A DNA stretch of 64,000 nucleotides, taken from an uncultured Oceanospirillaceae bacterium. GTDB lineage: Bacteria > Pseudomonadota > Gammaproteobacteria > Pseudomonadales > Balneatricaceae. A program made the position numbers and the translations under genes. Position 1 is the first letter of the stretch. Each line of letters starts with the position of its first letter. Shown here one piece after another: positions 19,214 to 27,950 of this stretch. Under the pieces are notes generated by a model. That model saw only the letters and a list, made by a program, of their open reading frames with translations, was not told the DNA's origin and searched no databases. The DNA is taken from positions 81,563 through 145,562 of the forward strand of contig CAKZPE010000050.1 in NCBI GenBank assembly GCA_937138495.1. Direction: 5' to 3'.

Positions 19214-19792
19214 ATGGCACGCGGTATTAACAAAGTCATTCTGATTGGTAACCTGGGTAATGACCCGGATACTAAATACATGCCCAGCGGCAATGCGGTT
19301 ACCAATATTACTGTAGCGACCTCTGAAAGTTGGAAAGACAAACAGACTGGCCAGCAGCAGGAACGTACCGAATGGCACCGTGTGGTGTTCTTTAACCGTC
19401 TGGCTGAGATTGCCGGTGAATACCTGCGTAAAGGTTCTAAGGTTTATCTGGAAGGTTCTCTGCGTACCCGTAAGTGGCAGGATCAGAGCGGTCAGGACCG
19501 TTACACCACTGAGATTGTGGCCAGCGAAATGCAAATGCTGGATGGCCGTGGCGATAACAATGGCGGTTATCAACAGCAAGGGCAGGGAGGCTATCAGCAG
19601 CAGGCGCCTCAGCAGGCTCCGCAACAGCAATATCAGCAGCCGCCACAGCAACAGGCGCCGCAACAGCAGTATCAGCAGCCGCCTCAGCAGCAGGCACCTC
19701 AGCAGCAATATCAGAAACCGCCTCAGCAGCAGGCACCGGCACCACAGCCTGCACCGGGCATGGATGATTTCGACGACGATATCCCGTTCTGA
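19214..19792 (+). CDS. ssb: Single-stranded DNA-binding protein
   Basis: Binds single-stranded DNA as a tetramer in replication, repair and recombination. The 192-residue product has an N-terminal OB fold ([36 protein letters not shown], about residues 1-110), a long Gln/Pro linker and the acidic partner-binding tail DDFDDDIPF. The linker contains three 13-residue repeats ([13 protein letters not shown] type), which is unusual. ATG 19214 was chosen over an in-frame GTG at 19202 because GGAG lies six bases upstream and the family begins MARG. Divergent from uvrA. Confidence 0.97.
   Translation: MARGINKVILIGNLGNDPDTKYMPSGNAVTNITVATSESWKDKQTGQQQERTEWHRVVFFNRLAEIAGEYLRKGSKVYLEGSLRTRKWQDQSGQDRYTTEIVASEMQMLDGRGDNNGGYQQQGQGGYQQQAPQQAPQQQYQQPPQQQAPQQQYQQPPQQQAPQQQYQKPPQQQAPAPQPAPGMDDFDDDIPF
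19622..19738 (+). repeat. Three 39-bp tandem repeats in the ssb linker
   Basis: Units at 19622-19660, 19661-19699 and 19700-19738 each encode 13 residues of the type [13 protein letters not shown]; the third has Lys for one Gln. A shorter Gln/Ala/Pro stretch precedes them. Synonymous differences show the units are not brand new. Copy number could vary by slippage without a frameshift. Confidence 0.9.
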
Positions 19793-19825
19793 TCCATTGT
19801 TCCTGTAGTGAGGTAATAGCCAGTC

Positions 19826-20758
19826 ATGCTGAAGGCGTTTATATCCCAACCAGCTAAATTGCTTATTATTGGTGCTGACAGCCAGATCGGGTACTTCCTG
19901 AATCTGGCGGCACAGGCCGATGCCTTTTATATTCCGGTACCTTTCAGTGATGCTGAGCTGGATATTAATGATCGTCAGGCCCTTGAACAGCGGCTTGATG
20001 AAGTGCAGCCTGACTATGTGATCAATACGTCCGGTTATAACGACGTGGATCAGGCTGAACGGGATCCTGATGAATGTTACCGGCGCAATACTAAGGCTGT
20101 GGAAACGCTGGCAGCCTGTTGTGCAGCCCGGGATATTGCCGTCTTGCATCTGTCATCGGATTACGTGTTTGACGGGCATTATGCCAGTGGTTATGCGGAG
20201 TCAGATGAAGCTAAACCTCTGGGGGTATATGGCGACAGTAAATGGCGCGGTGAAGAAGCTTTGCGTCAGCAACTGGAACGGCATCTTATCCTGCGGGTGA
20301 GCTGGGTGTTCAGTCCGGTTGGGGATAATTATATGCAGCGGGCGCTGCGTCAGGCGCGGCAGCAGGATGTGATTGATGCAGCGGATGATCGCCGCGGCTG
20401 CCCTACCTCAGCGGCGGATATCGCCCGGGTGATTATTGCCATGCTTAAACAGGTGCACAACGGCGCAGATGTCTGGGGAACGTATCACTATTGCGGTGCG
20501 GAGGTAACTTCCCGTTACGGTTTCAGTGAGGCAGTGCTGGCGGCTGCCGGTCAGTTCGAAGAGTTTCGGGCTCAGGAAATCCGGGCGGTGACGTCAAAGG
20601 ATTACGGTACCGATACAGAGCGTCCAGCGTCTTCTGTACTGGTGTGTAAGAAGCTGTTGAATGCTTTCGGTATTCGTCAGATTCCGTGGCGGCATGAGTT
20701 GATCAGTGTTGTTAAGACGCTGTATCAGCCAGTGGCTGAGCAGGACGCTCAGCCTTAG
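19826..20758 (+). CDS. RmlD-like NAD(P)-dependent sugar-nucleotide reductase
   Basis: A 310-residue short-chain dehydrogenase resembling dTDP-4-dehydrorhamnose reductase (RmlD). It shows a Rossmann start (LLIIGADSQIGYFL, with Ser where the second Gly usually lies), VINTSGYNDVDQAE, HLSSDYVFDG and the catalytic YGDSK (Tyr-x3-Lys), then LRVSWVFSP and GCPTSAADIARVI. These support NAD(P)H-dependent reduction of a nucleotide sugar. No other rml genes are nearby, so the pathway is uncertain. It lies 33 bases after ssb on the same strand. Confidence 0.8.
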   Translation: MLKAFISQPAKLLIIGADSQIGYFLNLAAQADAFYIPVPFSDAELDINDRQALEQRLDEVQPDYVINTSGYNDVDQAERDPDECYRRNTKAVETLAACCAARDIAVLHLSSDYVFDGHYASGYAESDEAKPLGVYGDSKWRGEEALRQQLERHLILRVSWVFSPVGDNYMQRALRQARQQDVIDAADDRRGCPTSAADIARVIIAMLKQVHNGADVWGTYHYCGAEVTSRYGFSEAVLAAAGQFEEFRAQEIRAVTSKDYGTDTERPASSVLVCKKLLNAFGIRQIPWRHELISVVKTLYQPVAEQDAQP

Positions 20759-20811
20759 GACTTATCAGCAGCGCCATCCGGTGCTGCTAATCAGGATTAT
20801 CATAAAACGGC

Positions 20812-21186
20812 TTACCAGGGAAACGGCATCTTGCCGCGGGCGACGGCAAAAATATAGCCCCAGCAAGCCAGCGCCAGAATCAGTGCGACAGTACGAATTG
20901 CCTTGGTTTTACCCCGTTTCAGTGCCACGGTACCCAGTATAATATACGCGATCAGGGCGCCCAGTTTGGCCGTTAGCCAGGCGTCAGTGACTGGATACTG
21001 GCTGATAGTAATTGTCAGGCCAACTGCCGTTACCAGTAGTAGGGTATCGATGATGTGCGGGGCGATTTTGACCCAGCGGCGCTGTAACAGGCTGTTATCC
21101 GTCAGCATCCAGAAGCCACGGACAGAGAATGAAATCAGGGTTAACATGGCGCAGGTCATGTGCAGGTGTTTTAATAGCATGTACAT
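20812..21186 (-). CDS. SirB2-family small membrane protein
   Basis: A 124-residue integral membrane protein with about four hydrophobic helices (MLLKHLHMTCAMLTLISF, HIIDTLLLVTAVGLTITI, LGALIAYIILGTVAL, IRTVALILALACWGYIF). The N-terminal KHLHMTCAMLTLISFSVRG and the PHIIDTLLL segment match SirB2 (DUF family PF04247), named as an invasion-gene regulator locus in Salmonella but of unknown biochemical function. Convergent with the RmlD-like gene and divergent from moaA. Confidence 0.75.
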   Translation of the reverse strand: MYMLLKHLHMTCAMLTLISFSVRGFWMLTDNSLLQRRWVKIAPHIIDTLLLVTAVGLTITISQYPVTDAWLTAKLGALIAYIILGTVALKRGKTKAIRTVALILALACWGYIFAVARGKMPFPW

Positions 21187-21272
21187 AGGTCAGTTTGGCT
21201 CTTAAAATAAGCGTTTCCATATATGGCGCACTAACGTAAGTTAAATCGCAATATACAGGTATAATCGGGTTT

Positions 21273-21316
21273 GTGAGTATTGCTCCGCTTCTGTGACGAA
21301 GGCGGCTCATTCTCAC
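21273..21316 (+). promoter_or_regulatory. Hairpin in the moaA leader
   Basis: GTGAG (21273-21277) and CTCAC (21312-21316) enclose a second helix, CCGCTTC (21285-21291) with GAAGGCGG (21298-21305), about 40 bases before the moaA start. A TATAAT at 21260-21265 sits just upstream and could be a -10 box. Moco-responsive leaders precede moaA in enterobacteria, but I cannot match this one to that motif. Confidence 0.3.
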
Positions 21317-21355
21317 TGATTTACTCACCAGAAGCCAGTGTGGCGGATTGCAGTT

Positions 21356-22360
21356 ATGACAGAATCAACATCTTCTCAGCCAGTTTTAATCGACAAGTTC
21401 GGCCGCCGGGTCGAATATGTGCGTCTGTCGGTGACTGACCGTTGTGATTTCCGTTGTGTGTACTGCATGTCTGAAGATATGGAGTTTCTGCCCCGCGAGC
21501 AGGTTTTGTCGCTGGAGGAAATCTATAATCTGGCGAAAAGCTTTACGGATCTTGGGGTTAACAAGTTACGCCTGACCGGCGGTGAACCACTGGTGCGTAA
21601 AGGTGTACTGGGGCTGATTGAAGAAATGGGTCAGCTGCCAGCGGAGTTGTTAATTACGACCAACGGTTCGCAGTTAACGAAAATGGCGAAAGATCTGAAG
21701 CGCTTTGGCGTTGACCGGTTGAATATCAGTCTGGATAGCCTGCAGCGGGACAAGTTTCAGCGCTTAACCCGCAGTGACCGTTTACATCAGGTGCTGGCCG
21801 GTATTGATGCTGCCTGCGAAGCAGGATTCAGCGGTATTAAGCTGAATGCTGTGGTGCTCAAAGGCCGCAATGATGATGAAGTGGTTGATCTGGTGGAGTT
21901 TGCCCGTGACCGGGAAATTGATATCACCTTCATCGAAGAGATGCCGCTGGGGGCGATTACCGAACACGACCGTGCTGAGTCTTATTGTTCCAGTGACGAG
22001 ATTCTGGAAATGCTGAACAATGAGTATGACTTGCTCTCCAGTACTGAAAAAACCGGCGGGCCGTCCAAGTATTACCGGATGAGTGACAGCCGCAGTAAAA
22101 TTGGCTTTATTTCTCCCCACAGCCATAACTTTTGTGGTGAATGTAACCGGGTGCGGGTGACCGTTGAAGGCCGTTTGTTATTGTGCCTGGGGAACGAACA
22201 CTCGATGGATCTGCGTGAAGTGATGCGCAATAATCCGGGCGATAATGATCTGTTGAAGCAGAGACTGATCGAGTCGATGGATCTGAAGCCGGAGCGGCAC
22301 TATTTCGATCTTGATGCAGAGCCTCAGATCGTCCGTTTTATGAATATGACCGGCGGCTGA
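21356..22360 (+). CDS. moaA: GTP 3',8-cyclase MoaA
   Basis: Radical-SAM enzyme that starts molybdenum cofactor synthesis, converting GTP to 3',8-cyclo-GTP, which MoaC rearranges. The 334-residue product has the SAM cluster motif C30-x3-C34-x2-C37 (CDFRCVYC), [11 protein letters not shown], the C-terminal second-cluster cysteines (CGECNRVRV and LLLCLG) and the terminal Gly-Gly (MTGG) required in the family. ATG 21356 is preferred to a GTG 18 bases earlier by comparison with the family start. moaC lies 2.7 kb downstream. The 3' end overlaps the convergent Lrp-type gene by 23 bases. Confidence 0.96.
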   Translation: MTESTSSQPVLIDKFGRRVEYVRLSVTDRCDFRCVYCMSEDMEFLPREQVLSLEEIYNLAKSFTDLGVNKLRLTGGEPLVRKGVLGLIEEMGQLPAELLITTNGSQLTKMAKDLKRFGVDRLNISLDSLQRDKFQRLTRSDRLHQVLAGIDAACEAGFSGIKLNAVVLKGRNDDEVVDLVEFARDREIDITFIEEMPLGAITEHDRAESYCSSDEILEMLNNEYDLLSSTEKTGGPSKYYRMSDSRSKIGFISPHSHNFCGECNRVRVTVEGRLLLCLGNEHSMDLREVMRNNPGDNDLLKQRLIESMDLKPERHYFDLDAEPQIVRFMNMTGG

Positions 22361-22829
22361 TTTCGCCACGGACCCGTGCTGGCAGGCGTCGGGGTGCAGA
22401 GCTTTTCTTAACAATCGCACCGCTGGTTTCTGTCAGCTCCACAATGTGATTAAGCTGTTCGTCCAGATCGCTGATAGAGCGTAAAACCAGGCGAATGATA
22501 AAGCAGTCTTCTCCGGTTACCTTATCGCACTCAATGCAGTCGGACATTGCTGTCAGGCGCTTTTCTGATAGATGTAGCTGCCCGGGTAACGGTTTTACCC
22601 TTACCAGAGAGGTCAGGGTGAAGCCGAGCTTCTGCAGATCGACTTCAATGGTGTAGCGGCTGATTACACCTTGTTCTTCTAATCTTTTAATCCGTTCTGT
22701 AATGCCGGGCGCTGACATGCCTATCCGGCTGGTCAGGCTGCTGACCGGTTGCCTGGCGTTCTTTGCCAGCAGGTTACTTATTTCAATGTCGATATCGTCA
22801 GGGGTAAATGTTGTTGATGTTGAAGGCAT
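22338..22829 (-). CDS. Lrp/AsnC-family transcriptional regulator
   Basis: A 163-residue regulator with an N-terminal AsnC helix-turn-helix ([40 protein letters not shown]) and a C-terminal RAM-type alpha-beta domain ([30 protein letters not shown]). Such proteins form octamer-like assemblies and usually respond to amino acids. It is divergent from an EamA transporter gene, a common pairing in which the regulator controls an exporter; this is an inference. The tail overlaps moaA. Confidence 0.88.
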   Translation of the reverse strand: MPSTSTTFTPDDIDIEISNLLAKNARQPVSSLTSRIGMSAPGITERIKRLEEQGVISRYTIEVDLQKLGFTLTSLVRVKPLPGQLHLSEKRLTAMSDCIECDKVTGEDCFIIRLVLRSISDLDEQLNHIVELTETSGAIVKKSSAPRRLPARVRGEISRRSYS

Positions 22830-22949
22830 ATAATTACTTCTACTGTAAATTCTAAGGCTGTTGGTGGTATTTGCGTCAGTTTATTTACAGATGATTTTTC
22901 TGCTGAGCGTAAACTGTGATGTTTTCAGGCTGTGTATCAGGTGAGAGAA

Positions 22950-23837
22950 ATGAATTTGAACCGCAAACAAACCGGTATTATGGAAATGGTCCTGGCCATG
23001 GGGCTGTCAGGTACGCTGGGGTATTTTGTTGTTGAGGCTGATCTGCCTGTCTGGAATATCGTCTTTTTTCGTTGTGTCTTTGCTCTGTTAGGTTTGGGGC
23101 TTTATTGCTGGTGGCGCGGGCTGCTGAGTCCGTGGCCGCTACAGGGGCGAAACCTGTTATATGCTGCTATGGCCGGTGTTGCGCTGGTGGTGAACTGGCT
23201 ATTGCTGTTTGGTTCATACCAGTATGCGTCTATCTCTCTGGCGACTGCTGTTTATCATACGCAACCATTTTTTCTGTTGTTGCTGGCCAGGGTTGTTTTT
23301 GCCGAGCGCTTCGATGTTCAGAAGCTTCCCTGGTATCTGTTCGCGTTTACCGGTCTCTTGCTGATTATTGAATTTCGCTGGACCGGGTTGAGTGGATCAG
23401 AACAGTTGCTGGGGTTTCTGATGGCGCTCGGAGCGGCTGTGTTATATGCAGTAACGACTCTGCTCACCCGTCGGGTGGTGGATGTCAGGCCTGAGGTGAT
23501 TGCGCTGTTACATGTGTTCATTGGTGTTATGTTGCTCTGGCCTGTATTGGATATCGCTGCGTTGCCTGAGTTGCCCCAACAGTGGGGGTATCTGCTGGTG
23601 CTGGGGCTGGTGCATACCTGCATGATGTATATATTCTTATATTCAGCTTATCAAAAGCTGTCGGTGGCTTTGATTGCTATTCTGGCTTTCCTGTATCCGG
23701 CGATTGCGATTATGGTGGATTATGTTGTGTATGATCAGTCGCTCAGCTTTTTGCAGTGGTTTGGAATTATGTCGATTTTGCTCTCGGCGGCGGCGATGAA
23801 TGCGAACTGGTCTCCCTTTGTATGGCGACGGGTGTAG
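22950..23837 (+). CDS. EamA/DMT-family transporter
   Basis: A 295-residue inner-membrane protein with about ten hydrophobic helices in two EamA repeats (GLSGTLGYFVVEADLPVW and AALYAVTTLL-type positions in each half), typical of drug/metabolite exporters. The frame opens at a GTG at 22932, but ATG 22950 follows GGTGAGAG and gives MNLNRKQTG. The substrate is unknown; the divergent Lrp-type regulator hints at an amino acid or a related metabolite. Confidence 0.85.
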   Translation: MNLNRKQTGIMEMVLAMGLSGTLGYFVVEADLPVWNIVFFRCVFALLGLGLYCWWRGLLSPWPLQGRNLLYAAMAGVALVVNWLLLFGSYQYASISLATAVYHTQPFFLLLLARVVFAERFDVQKLPWYLFAFTGLLLIIEFRWTGLSGSEQLLGFLMALGAAVLYAVTTLLTRRVVDVRPEVIALLHVFIGVMLLWPVLDIAALPELPQQWGYLLVLGLVHTCMMYIFLYSAYQKLSVALIAILAFLYPAIAIMVDYVVYDQSLSFLQWFGIMSILLSAAAMNANWSPFVWRRV

Positions 23838-23971
23838 GTGCCGGTTATTTCCGGGGAGTTCGTGGCATTTTATGACGAAAGGTTGGTAAAAGAAGAAAGA
23901 AATGGACTGAAATTTCTGGCGTCTCACGGTAAAATAGACTGTTTAAGTGTGTAGTTCGCTGAGGAGCCTTA

Positions 23972-25099
23972 ATGGCCGAGTCTAACATCCCGAATGATCC
24001 GTATCAGAATATTCGTCCGTATCATGACAGGGAAGTAAATCTTGTTCTGAATAAGCTGATCCGTAACGATGAGTTTATTTCGGCAATTACCCGTTACCAG
24101 TTCCCAAAGCTGGCATCCTGGCTGGGTTTTCTGCTGAAGCCGGCTATCCGTATCTTTCTGGCGCAGAAAACCGATGAAGTTAAATCCATTGCGGACTTTC
24201 AGGGCCTGGTTGCCGGTTATATGGAAAAAATGATCAGCCGGACGACTACCCGTCTGAGCTGTTCAGGATTTGAAAACCTGGACAGCGATGAAGCCTACCT
24301 GTTTATTTCTAATCACCGTGACATCGCGATGGACCCGGCCTTTGTAAACTGGGTACTGCATCAGAATAACCGGAATACAGTGCGCATTGCGATTGGCGAT
24401 AACCTGCTGCGTAAACCTTATGTCTCGGATCTGATGCGTCTGAATAAAAGTTTTATTGTAAACCGTTCTGCTAAAGGCCGTGAGGTTTTAACGGCGCTGG
24501 GTCAGCTGTCCGCTTATATTGATCATTCGCTGGTGCAGGATGAGCACAGTGTCTGGATTGCACAGCGTGAAGGCCGGGCAAAAGATGGTAATGATGCGAC
24601 TGATCCGGCGATTCTGAAAATGTTTTACATGTCGCACCGTAAAGAGCGTACATTCAAAGAATTCCTTGACCGGATTAACATTGTTCCGGTTTCTATTTCG
24701 TATGAATATGATCCTTGTGATTCAGCTAAAGCGAATGAACTCAGTGCGAAGCAGCAGGACGGTAATTACGAAAAAGGTCAGTACGAAGATATCGAAAGCA
24801 TTGTGCAGGGCATCACCGGTAATAAAGGGCATGTACATGTAGCGTTCGGAAATGTGATCCGGGGCATTGAAACCCCTGAAGAGTTGGCGGCAGAGATTGA
24901 TCGCCAGATCATTGAAAACTATTATTTGCATCCGTCTAACCTGATTGCTGCCGGTGAAGATAACGCTGAAGCGTCTTCACAAGCGCGTAATCAGTTTGAA
25001 GAGCGTTTGCAGGGATTGGAACCAACAGCTGCAGAAATTCTGCGTCAGATGTATGCCAATCCGGTTAAGAATAAGCATACCCTGCAGGAGGGTGTATGA
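23972..25099 (+). CDS. Lysophospholipid/glycerol acyltransferase-domain protein
   Basis: A 375-residue protein of the LPLAT superfamily, which moves acyl chains onto lysophospholipids or glycerol phosphates. The active-site block is [14 protein letters not shown] at about 112-125, where the usual His-x4-Asp is His115-x5-Asp121; D117 is also nearby. NKSFIVNRS and [11 protein letters not shown] match later acyltransferase blocks. There is no long hydrophobic start. The stop overlaps moaC by 4 bases (ATGA), and plsC follows moaC, so two acyltransferases bracket a cofactor gene. The exact substrate is unknown. Confidence 0.78.
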   Translation: MAESNIPNDPYQNIRPYHDREVNLVLNKLIRNDEFISAITRYQFPKLASWLGFLLKPAIRIFLAQKTDEVKSIADFQGLVAGYMEKMISRTTTRLSCSGFENLDSDEAYLFISNHRDIAMDPAFVNWVLHQNNRNTVRIAIGDNLLRKPYVSDLMRLNKSFIVNRSAKGREVLTALGQLSAYIDHSLVQDEHSVWIAQREGRAKDGNDATDPAILKMFYMSHRKERTFKEFLDRINIVPVSISYEYDPCDSAKANELSAKQQDGNYEKGQYEDIESIVQGITGNKGHVHVAFGNVIRGIETPEELAAEIDRQIIENYYLHPSNLIAAGEDNAEASSQARNQFEERLQGLEPTAAEILRQMYANPVKNKHTLQEGV

Positions 25100-25575
25100 C
25101 AGGTTTGACTCATCTTGATGAGAACGGACACGCCAATATGGTGGATGTGTCTGAAAAGGCAGTAACCAGCCGCGAAGCGACTGCTCAGGCGGTGGTAAAG
25201 ATGTTGCCGGAAACCCTGCATATGATCACTGCCGGTGAGCATAAGAAAGGCGACGTTATTGCTGTTGCCCGTATTGCCGGTATTCAGGCGGCCAAACGTT
25301 GTGCTGATCTGATTCCTCTGTGCCATCCGCTGATGCTGAGTAAAGTTAAAGTGGAGCTGACACCGCGCCCGGAAGACAGCTGCATTGTGATTCATGCGAC
25401 TTGTAAACTTGCAGGTCAGACCGGTGTTGAAATGGAAGCGCTGACGGCTGCATCTGTTGCAGGTCTGACTATCTATGACATGTGTAAAGCTGTGGATAAA
25501 GGCATGGTTATGTCTGACGTAATGCTGCTGGAGAAGAAAGGCGGCAAAAGCGGACACTGGCAGGCTGACGTTTAA
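25096..25575 (+). CDS. moaC: Cyclic pyranopterin monophosphate synthase MoaC
   Basis: Converts 3',8-cyclo-GTP from MoaA to cyclic pyranopterin monophosphate, the second half of the first molybdenum-cofactor step. The 159-residue length is standard. Family segments include [46 protein letters not shown] and [20 protein letters not shown] with KAVDKGMVM. The start overlaps the upstream acyltransferase stop by 4 bases, indicating translational coupling. moaB, moaD and moaE are not in the window. Confidence 0.97.
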   Translation: MTGLTHLDENGHANMVDVSEKAVTSREATAQAVVKMLPETLHMITAGEHKKGDVIAVARIAGIQAAKRCADLIPLCHPLMLSKVKVELTPRPEDSCIVIHATCKLAGQTGVEMEALTAASVAGLTIYDMCKAVDKGMVMSDVMLLEKKGGKSGHWQADV

Positions 25576-25599
25576 ATATCTTTCAAGGAATTCACTATC

Positions 25600-26361
25600 G
25601 TGACCGCTGAGCAAATGCCTCATACCGAGTCGGCTTCGGTGTTATCTTATATCCGTGCCGGTCTGTTTTATGCTGTGTTTTACCCGGTAATGTTTATTTA
25701 TTCACTGCTTTGTGTCTGTGTGGGCTGGGCATTGCCATTCCGGGCACGGTTCCGGCTGATTACCGTTATTAACTTTTTCTGCATGTTCTGGTTACGTGTT
25801 ACCTGTGGTGTAAAAGTTGAGATAGAAGGCCGTGAAAACCTCCCGAAAGACGGTGCCTATGTGGTGGTGGCTAACCACTCCAGTGAATGGGAAACTTTCT
25901 TTTTGCAGACGCTGATTCGTCCACAGTGTACGGTACTAAAGCAAGAGTTGCTGCGAATTCCGGGCTTTGGTTGGGCGTTGGGAATGCTGAAGCCTATCGC
26001 CCTGGACCGGAGTAAGCGTCGCGGTGCCCTGAAGCAGCTGATTACCCAGGGTAAGGAGCGGTTGCAGGAAGGTATTAATATTGTCATCTTTCCACAGGGA
26101 ACCCGCTTACCGGTTGGCCAGTTAGGGAAGTTTAACAAAGGTGGTGCCATGCTGGCGGCGGCGAATAATGTACCGCTGGTGCCGCTGGTCCATGATGCGG
26201 GGTTGTACTGGCCGGGTAAGAGTTTTGTGAAGCGGCCGGGTACGGTGAAGGTGATAATCGGTAAGCCGGTTGAGCTTGAAGAGCCGACGGTTGATGCACT
26301 GCATGATCCCTCTGTGGAATGGATGGAAGCGCAGCTGAGAGCGCTGAAGGTCGTCGACTGA
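25600..26361 (+). CDS. plsC: 1-acyl-sn-glycerol-3-phosphate acyltransferase (PlsC-like)
   Basis: Inner-membrane acyltransferase, probably converting lysophosphatidic acid to phosphatidic acid. The 253-residue product has an N-terminal hydrophobic helix (about 20-45), NHSSEWE at 92-98 (His93-x4-Glu98, a conservative change from His-x4-Asp), the FPQGTR block, and FNKGGAMLAAANNVPLVPL. The start is GTG 25600 with AAGGA upstream; ATG 25615 is an alternative. It follows moaC by 24 bases and is followed by a strong terminator. More than one plsC-like gene is usual in these bacteria. Confidence 0.85.
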   Translation: MTAEQMPHTESASVLSYIRAGLFYAVFYPVMFIYSLLCVCVGWALPFRARFRLITVINFFCMFWLRVTCGVKVEIEGRENLPKDGAYVVVANHSSEWETFFLQTLIRPQCTVLKQELLRIPGFGWALGMLKPIALDRSKRRGALKQLITQGKERLQEGINIVIFPQGTRLPVGQLGKFNKGGAMLAAANNVPLVPLVHDAGLYWPGKSFVKRPGTVKVIIGKPVELEEPTVDALHDPSVEWMEAQLRALKVVD

Positions 26362-26372
26362 AAATAAAAATA

Positions 26373-26396
26373 AACCCCGCGATGGCGGGGTTTTTT
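26373..26396 (+). terminator. Rho-independent terminator after plsC
   Basis: Six-pair stem CCCCGC/GCGGGG with a four-base loop, extended by AA/TT pairs and followed by T6. It ends the moaC-plsC transcript; the A-rich left side may also help stop the convergent psp operon. Confidence 0.9.
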
Positions 26397-26411
26397 GTGC
26401 CTCGAAAGCAG

Positions 26412-26816
26412 TTACAGATCGTTAATCTCTTTGTTGAACTGATACTTCTTCGACGTGACATAGCCTTCCATGCCCCTTAGCTTCTCATCCAGCGCCTGCA
26501 AACGTTCATGAATGTTTCTCAGGCGTTCGCTGGCAGGTTTTTGGTAGTTAAATAACCCGTTATGCTGTTGTTGCCGGCGTGTCTGTGAATGGCTTGCAGG
26601 GCGTTTGGCCAGTAAGAAAATGCCTGCAACGTAGGCGATTACAAACAGCTGTGAAACAAAGATAAACAGGCTGATTGCGATCAGTCGGGCTACCCAGACA
26701 GGAATTTCGAAGTATTCAGCAAGTCCTGTGCAGACCCCGGCCAGTGGGCCGCGTTTAGGGTTGCGGTACAGGTTACGGTTGTAACCGTTAGCTTTGTTGG
26801 CTGTATTGTCCTGCAT
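26412..26816 (-). CDS. pspC: Phage shock protein C (PspC-domain)
   Basis: Inner-membrane toxin-antitoxin-like sensor partner of PspB that relieves PspA inhibition of PspF under envelope stress. From ATG 26816 (AGGAG upstream) it has 134 residues: a PspC domain, NPKRGPLAGVCTGLAEYFEI, with a transmembrane helix RLIAISLFIFVSQLFVIAYV, then a charged C-terminal tail. The frame extends upstream to 26891, but that would run into pspB. Last gene of pspA-pspB-pspC. Confidence 0.92.
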   Translation of the reverse strand: MQDNTANKANGYNRNLYRNPKRGPLAGVCTGLAEYFEIPVWVARLIAISLFIFVSQLFVIAYVAGIFLLAKRPASHSQTRRQQQHNGLFNYQKPASERLRNIHERLQALDEKLRGMEGYVTSKKYQFNKEINDL

Positions 26817-26829
26817 AATGATCTCCTGA

Positions 26830-27066
26830 TCAGTGCTTTTCCCGTCGCCAGCCCTGATGCTGGTCGTCAAGGATGCGTTCCAGGCTGTCAATTCGTTGTT
26901 CCAGCCCTTCGATTGTATGGGTGAGGCTTTCCATCAGATGCTGGTCGTCGTCAGAAAGCCCCCGATTAGATTTATGCTTGCTCCAGTAGTGCAGTATCAG
27001 CCACAGAGGGGCGACAATGCTGAGAAATACAACGGAGGGCACAAAGAAAAATGCCATTGCTGTCAT
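26830..27066 (-). CDS. pspB: Phage shock protein B
   Basis: A 78-residue membrane protein that works with PspC to sense envelope stress. It has one N-terminal transmembrane helix (FFFVPSVVFLSIVAPLWLIL) and a coiled-coil-like cytoplasmic tail (HTIEGLEQRIDSLERILDD), as in E. coli PspB. A second ATG three codons in is also possible. Eleven bases after pspA, 13 bases before pspC. Confidence 0.93.
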   Translation of the reverse strand: MTAMAFFFVPSVVFLSIVAPLWLILHYWSKHKSNRGLSDDDQHLMESLTHTIEGLEQRIDSLERILDDQHQGWRREKH

Positions 27067-27077
27067 GGTGTGTTCGC

Positions 27078-27752
27078 CTATTCAGCTTTGCTGTTAATTT
27101 TGCTCTTGATGGCATCCAGTTCACGATCAATGTCATCTGCTGCCGCGAGATCGTTTATTTCATCCGCCAGGCTGGCTTTGTGGGTTTTGCCCATGTCGTA
27201 TGACTCTACCTGACCTTCAAGGTCGTCCAGGCGGCGTTCATACTGTTCAAATTTTTCAAAGGCGCGGTTAAGAGTTTCCCGATTGGTTTTTTTGCGGATA
27301 TCCAGGCGGGACTTACCCGTCTGTTCGCGCACTTGCAGTTCTTTTTGTTTGGCTTTAGCGCTGGCCAGTTTTTCCTGTAACTGACTGACTTCATTGTTGA
27401 GTACATCAAGCTGCTCGCTCAGAAAAGTCAGTTCGTCATTGCCAGCGTCTACTGCCTCTTCGGCACGGCGCTTTTCAATTAAAGCACCTTTTGCCAGATC
27501 TTCACGGCCTTTACTGATGGCTAGCTCAGTTTTACTTAACCAGTCGCCGGCTTCTTCCTGAAGCATTTGAATGCGGCGCTCCAGTTCTTTTTTATCAGCG
27601 ATGATTTTTGCGGATGTGCTGCGTACTTCAATCAGGGTGTCTTCCATTTCCTGAATCATCTGGCGGATCATTTTTTTAGGATCTTCAGCGCGATCCAGTA
27701 AAGATGTCAGGTTAGCGTTTACGATGTCCTGAAAGCGGGAAAAAATGCCCAT
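27078..27752 (-). CDS. pspA: Phage shock protein A
   Basis: Peripheral membrane coiled-coil protein of the PspA/IM30 (ESCRT-III-like) family. It binds and inhibits PspF in unstressed cells and supports damaged membranes under stress. The 224-residue product starts MGIFSRFQDIVNANL, the family N-terminal amphipathic helix, followed by DRAEDPKKMIRQMIQEMEDT and long heptad-rich helices. ATG 27752 has GGAGAT upstream; the longer frame to 27764 is not supported. First gene of pspABC, behind a sigma54 promoter. Confidence 0.97.
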   Translation of the reverse strand: MGIFSRFQDIVNANLTSLLDRAEDPKKMIRQMIQEMEDTLIEVRSTSAKIIADKKELERRIQMLQEEAGDWLSKTELAISKGREDLAKGALIEKRRAEEAVDAGNDELTFLSEQLDVLNNEVSQLQEKLASAKAKQKELQVREQTGKSRLDIRKKTNRETLNRAFEKFEQYERRLDDLEGQVESYDMGKTHKASLADEINDLAAADDIDRELDAIKSKINSKAE

Positions 27753-27802
27753 GGTTATCTCCATAATAGTATTGCCTGAAATTATGTGTCTGAGATCGAT
27801 AT

Positions 27803-27818
27803 AGCGAACGCCGTGCCA
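27803..27818 (-). promoter_or_regulatory. Sigma54 promoter of pspABC
   Basis: On the minus strand TGGCACGGCGTTCGCT has GG and GC separated by exactly 10 bases, matching the -24/-12 consensus with TCGC in place of TTGC. The start would fall near 27793, about 40 bases before pspA. The very AT-rich stretch 27840-27905 upstream could hold the PspF and IHF sites. Confidence 0.8.
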
Positions 27819-27950
27819 ATTATCGTTAATCTTATTTAAGTGATTGAAAATATTGAATTTGTTGTTTTTTTTTAAAATTTAAACTTTTATTTTTTCGTTT
27901 ATTTGATTACTGTTGAGTTAATTAAGCTAATTAAATGGTTAAAAAAGACT

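Noticed and set aside
19211..20149. Long minus-strand frame (312 codons, leucine-rich) over ssb and the RmlD-like gene
   Set aside because: It is antisense to two well-supported genes. Its leucine and arginine runs are the reverse complement of the Gln/Pro repeats of ssb. No family resemblance.
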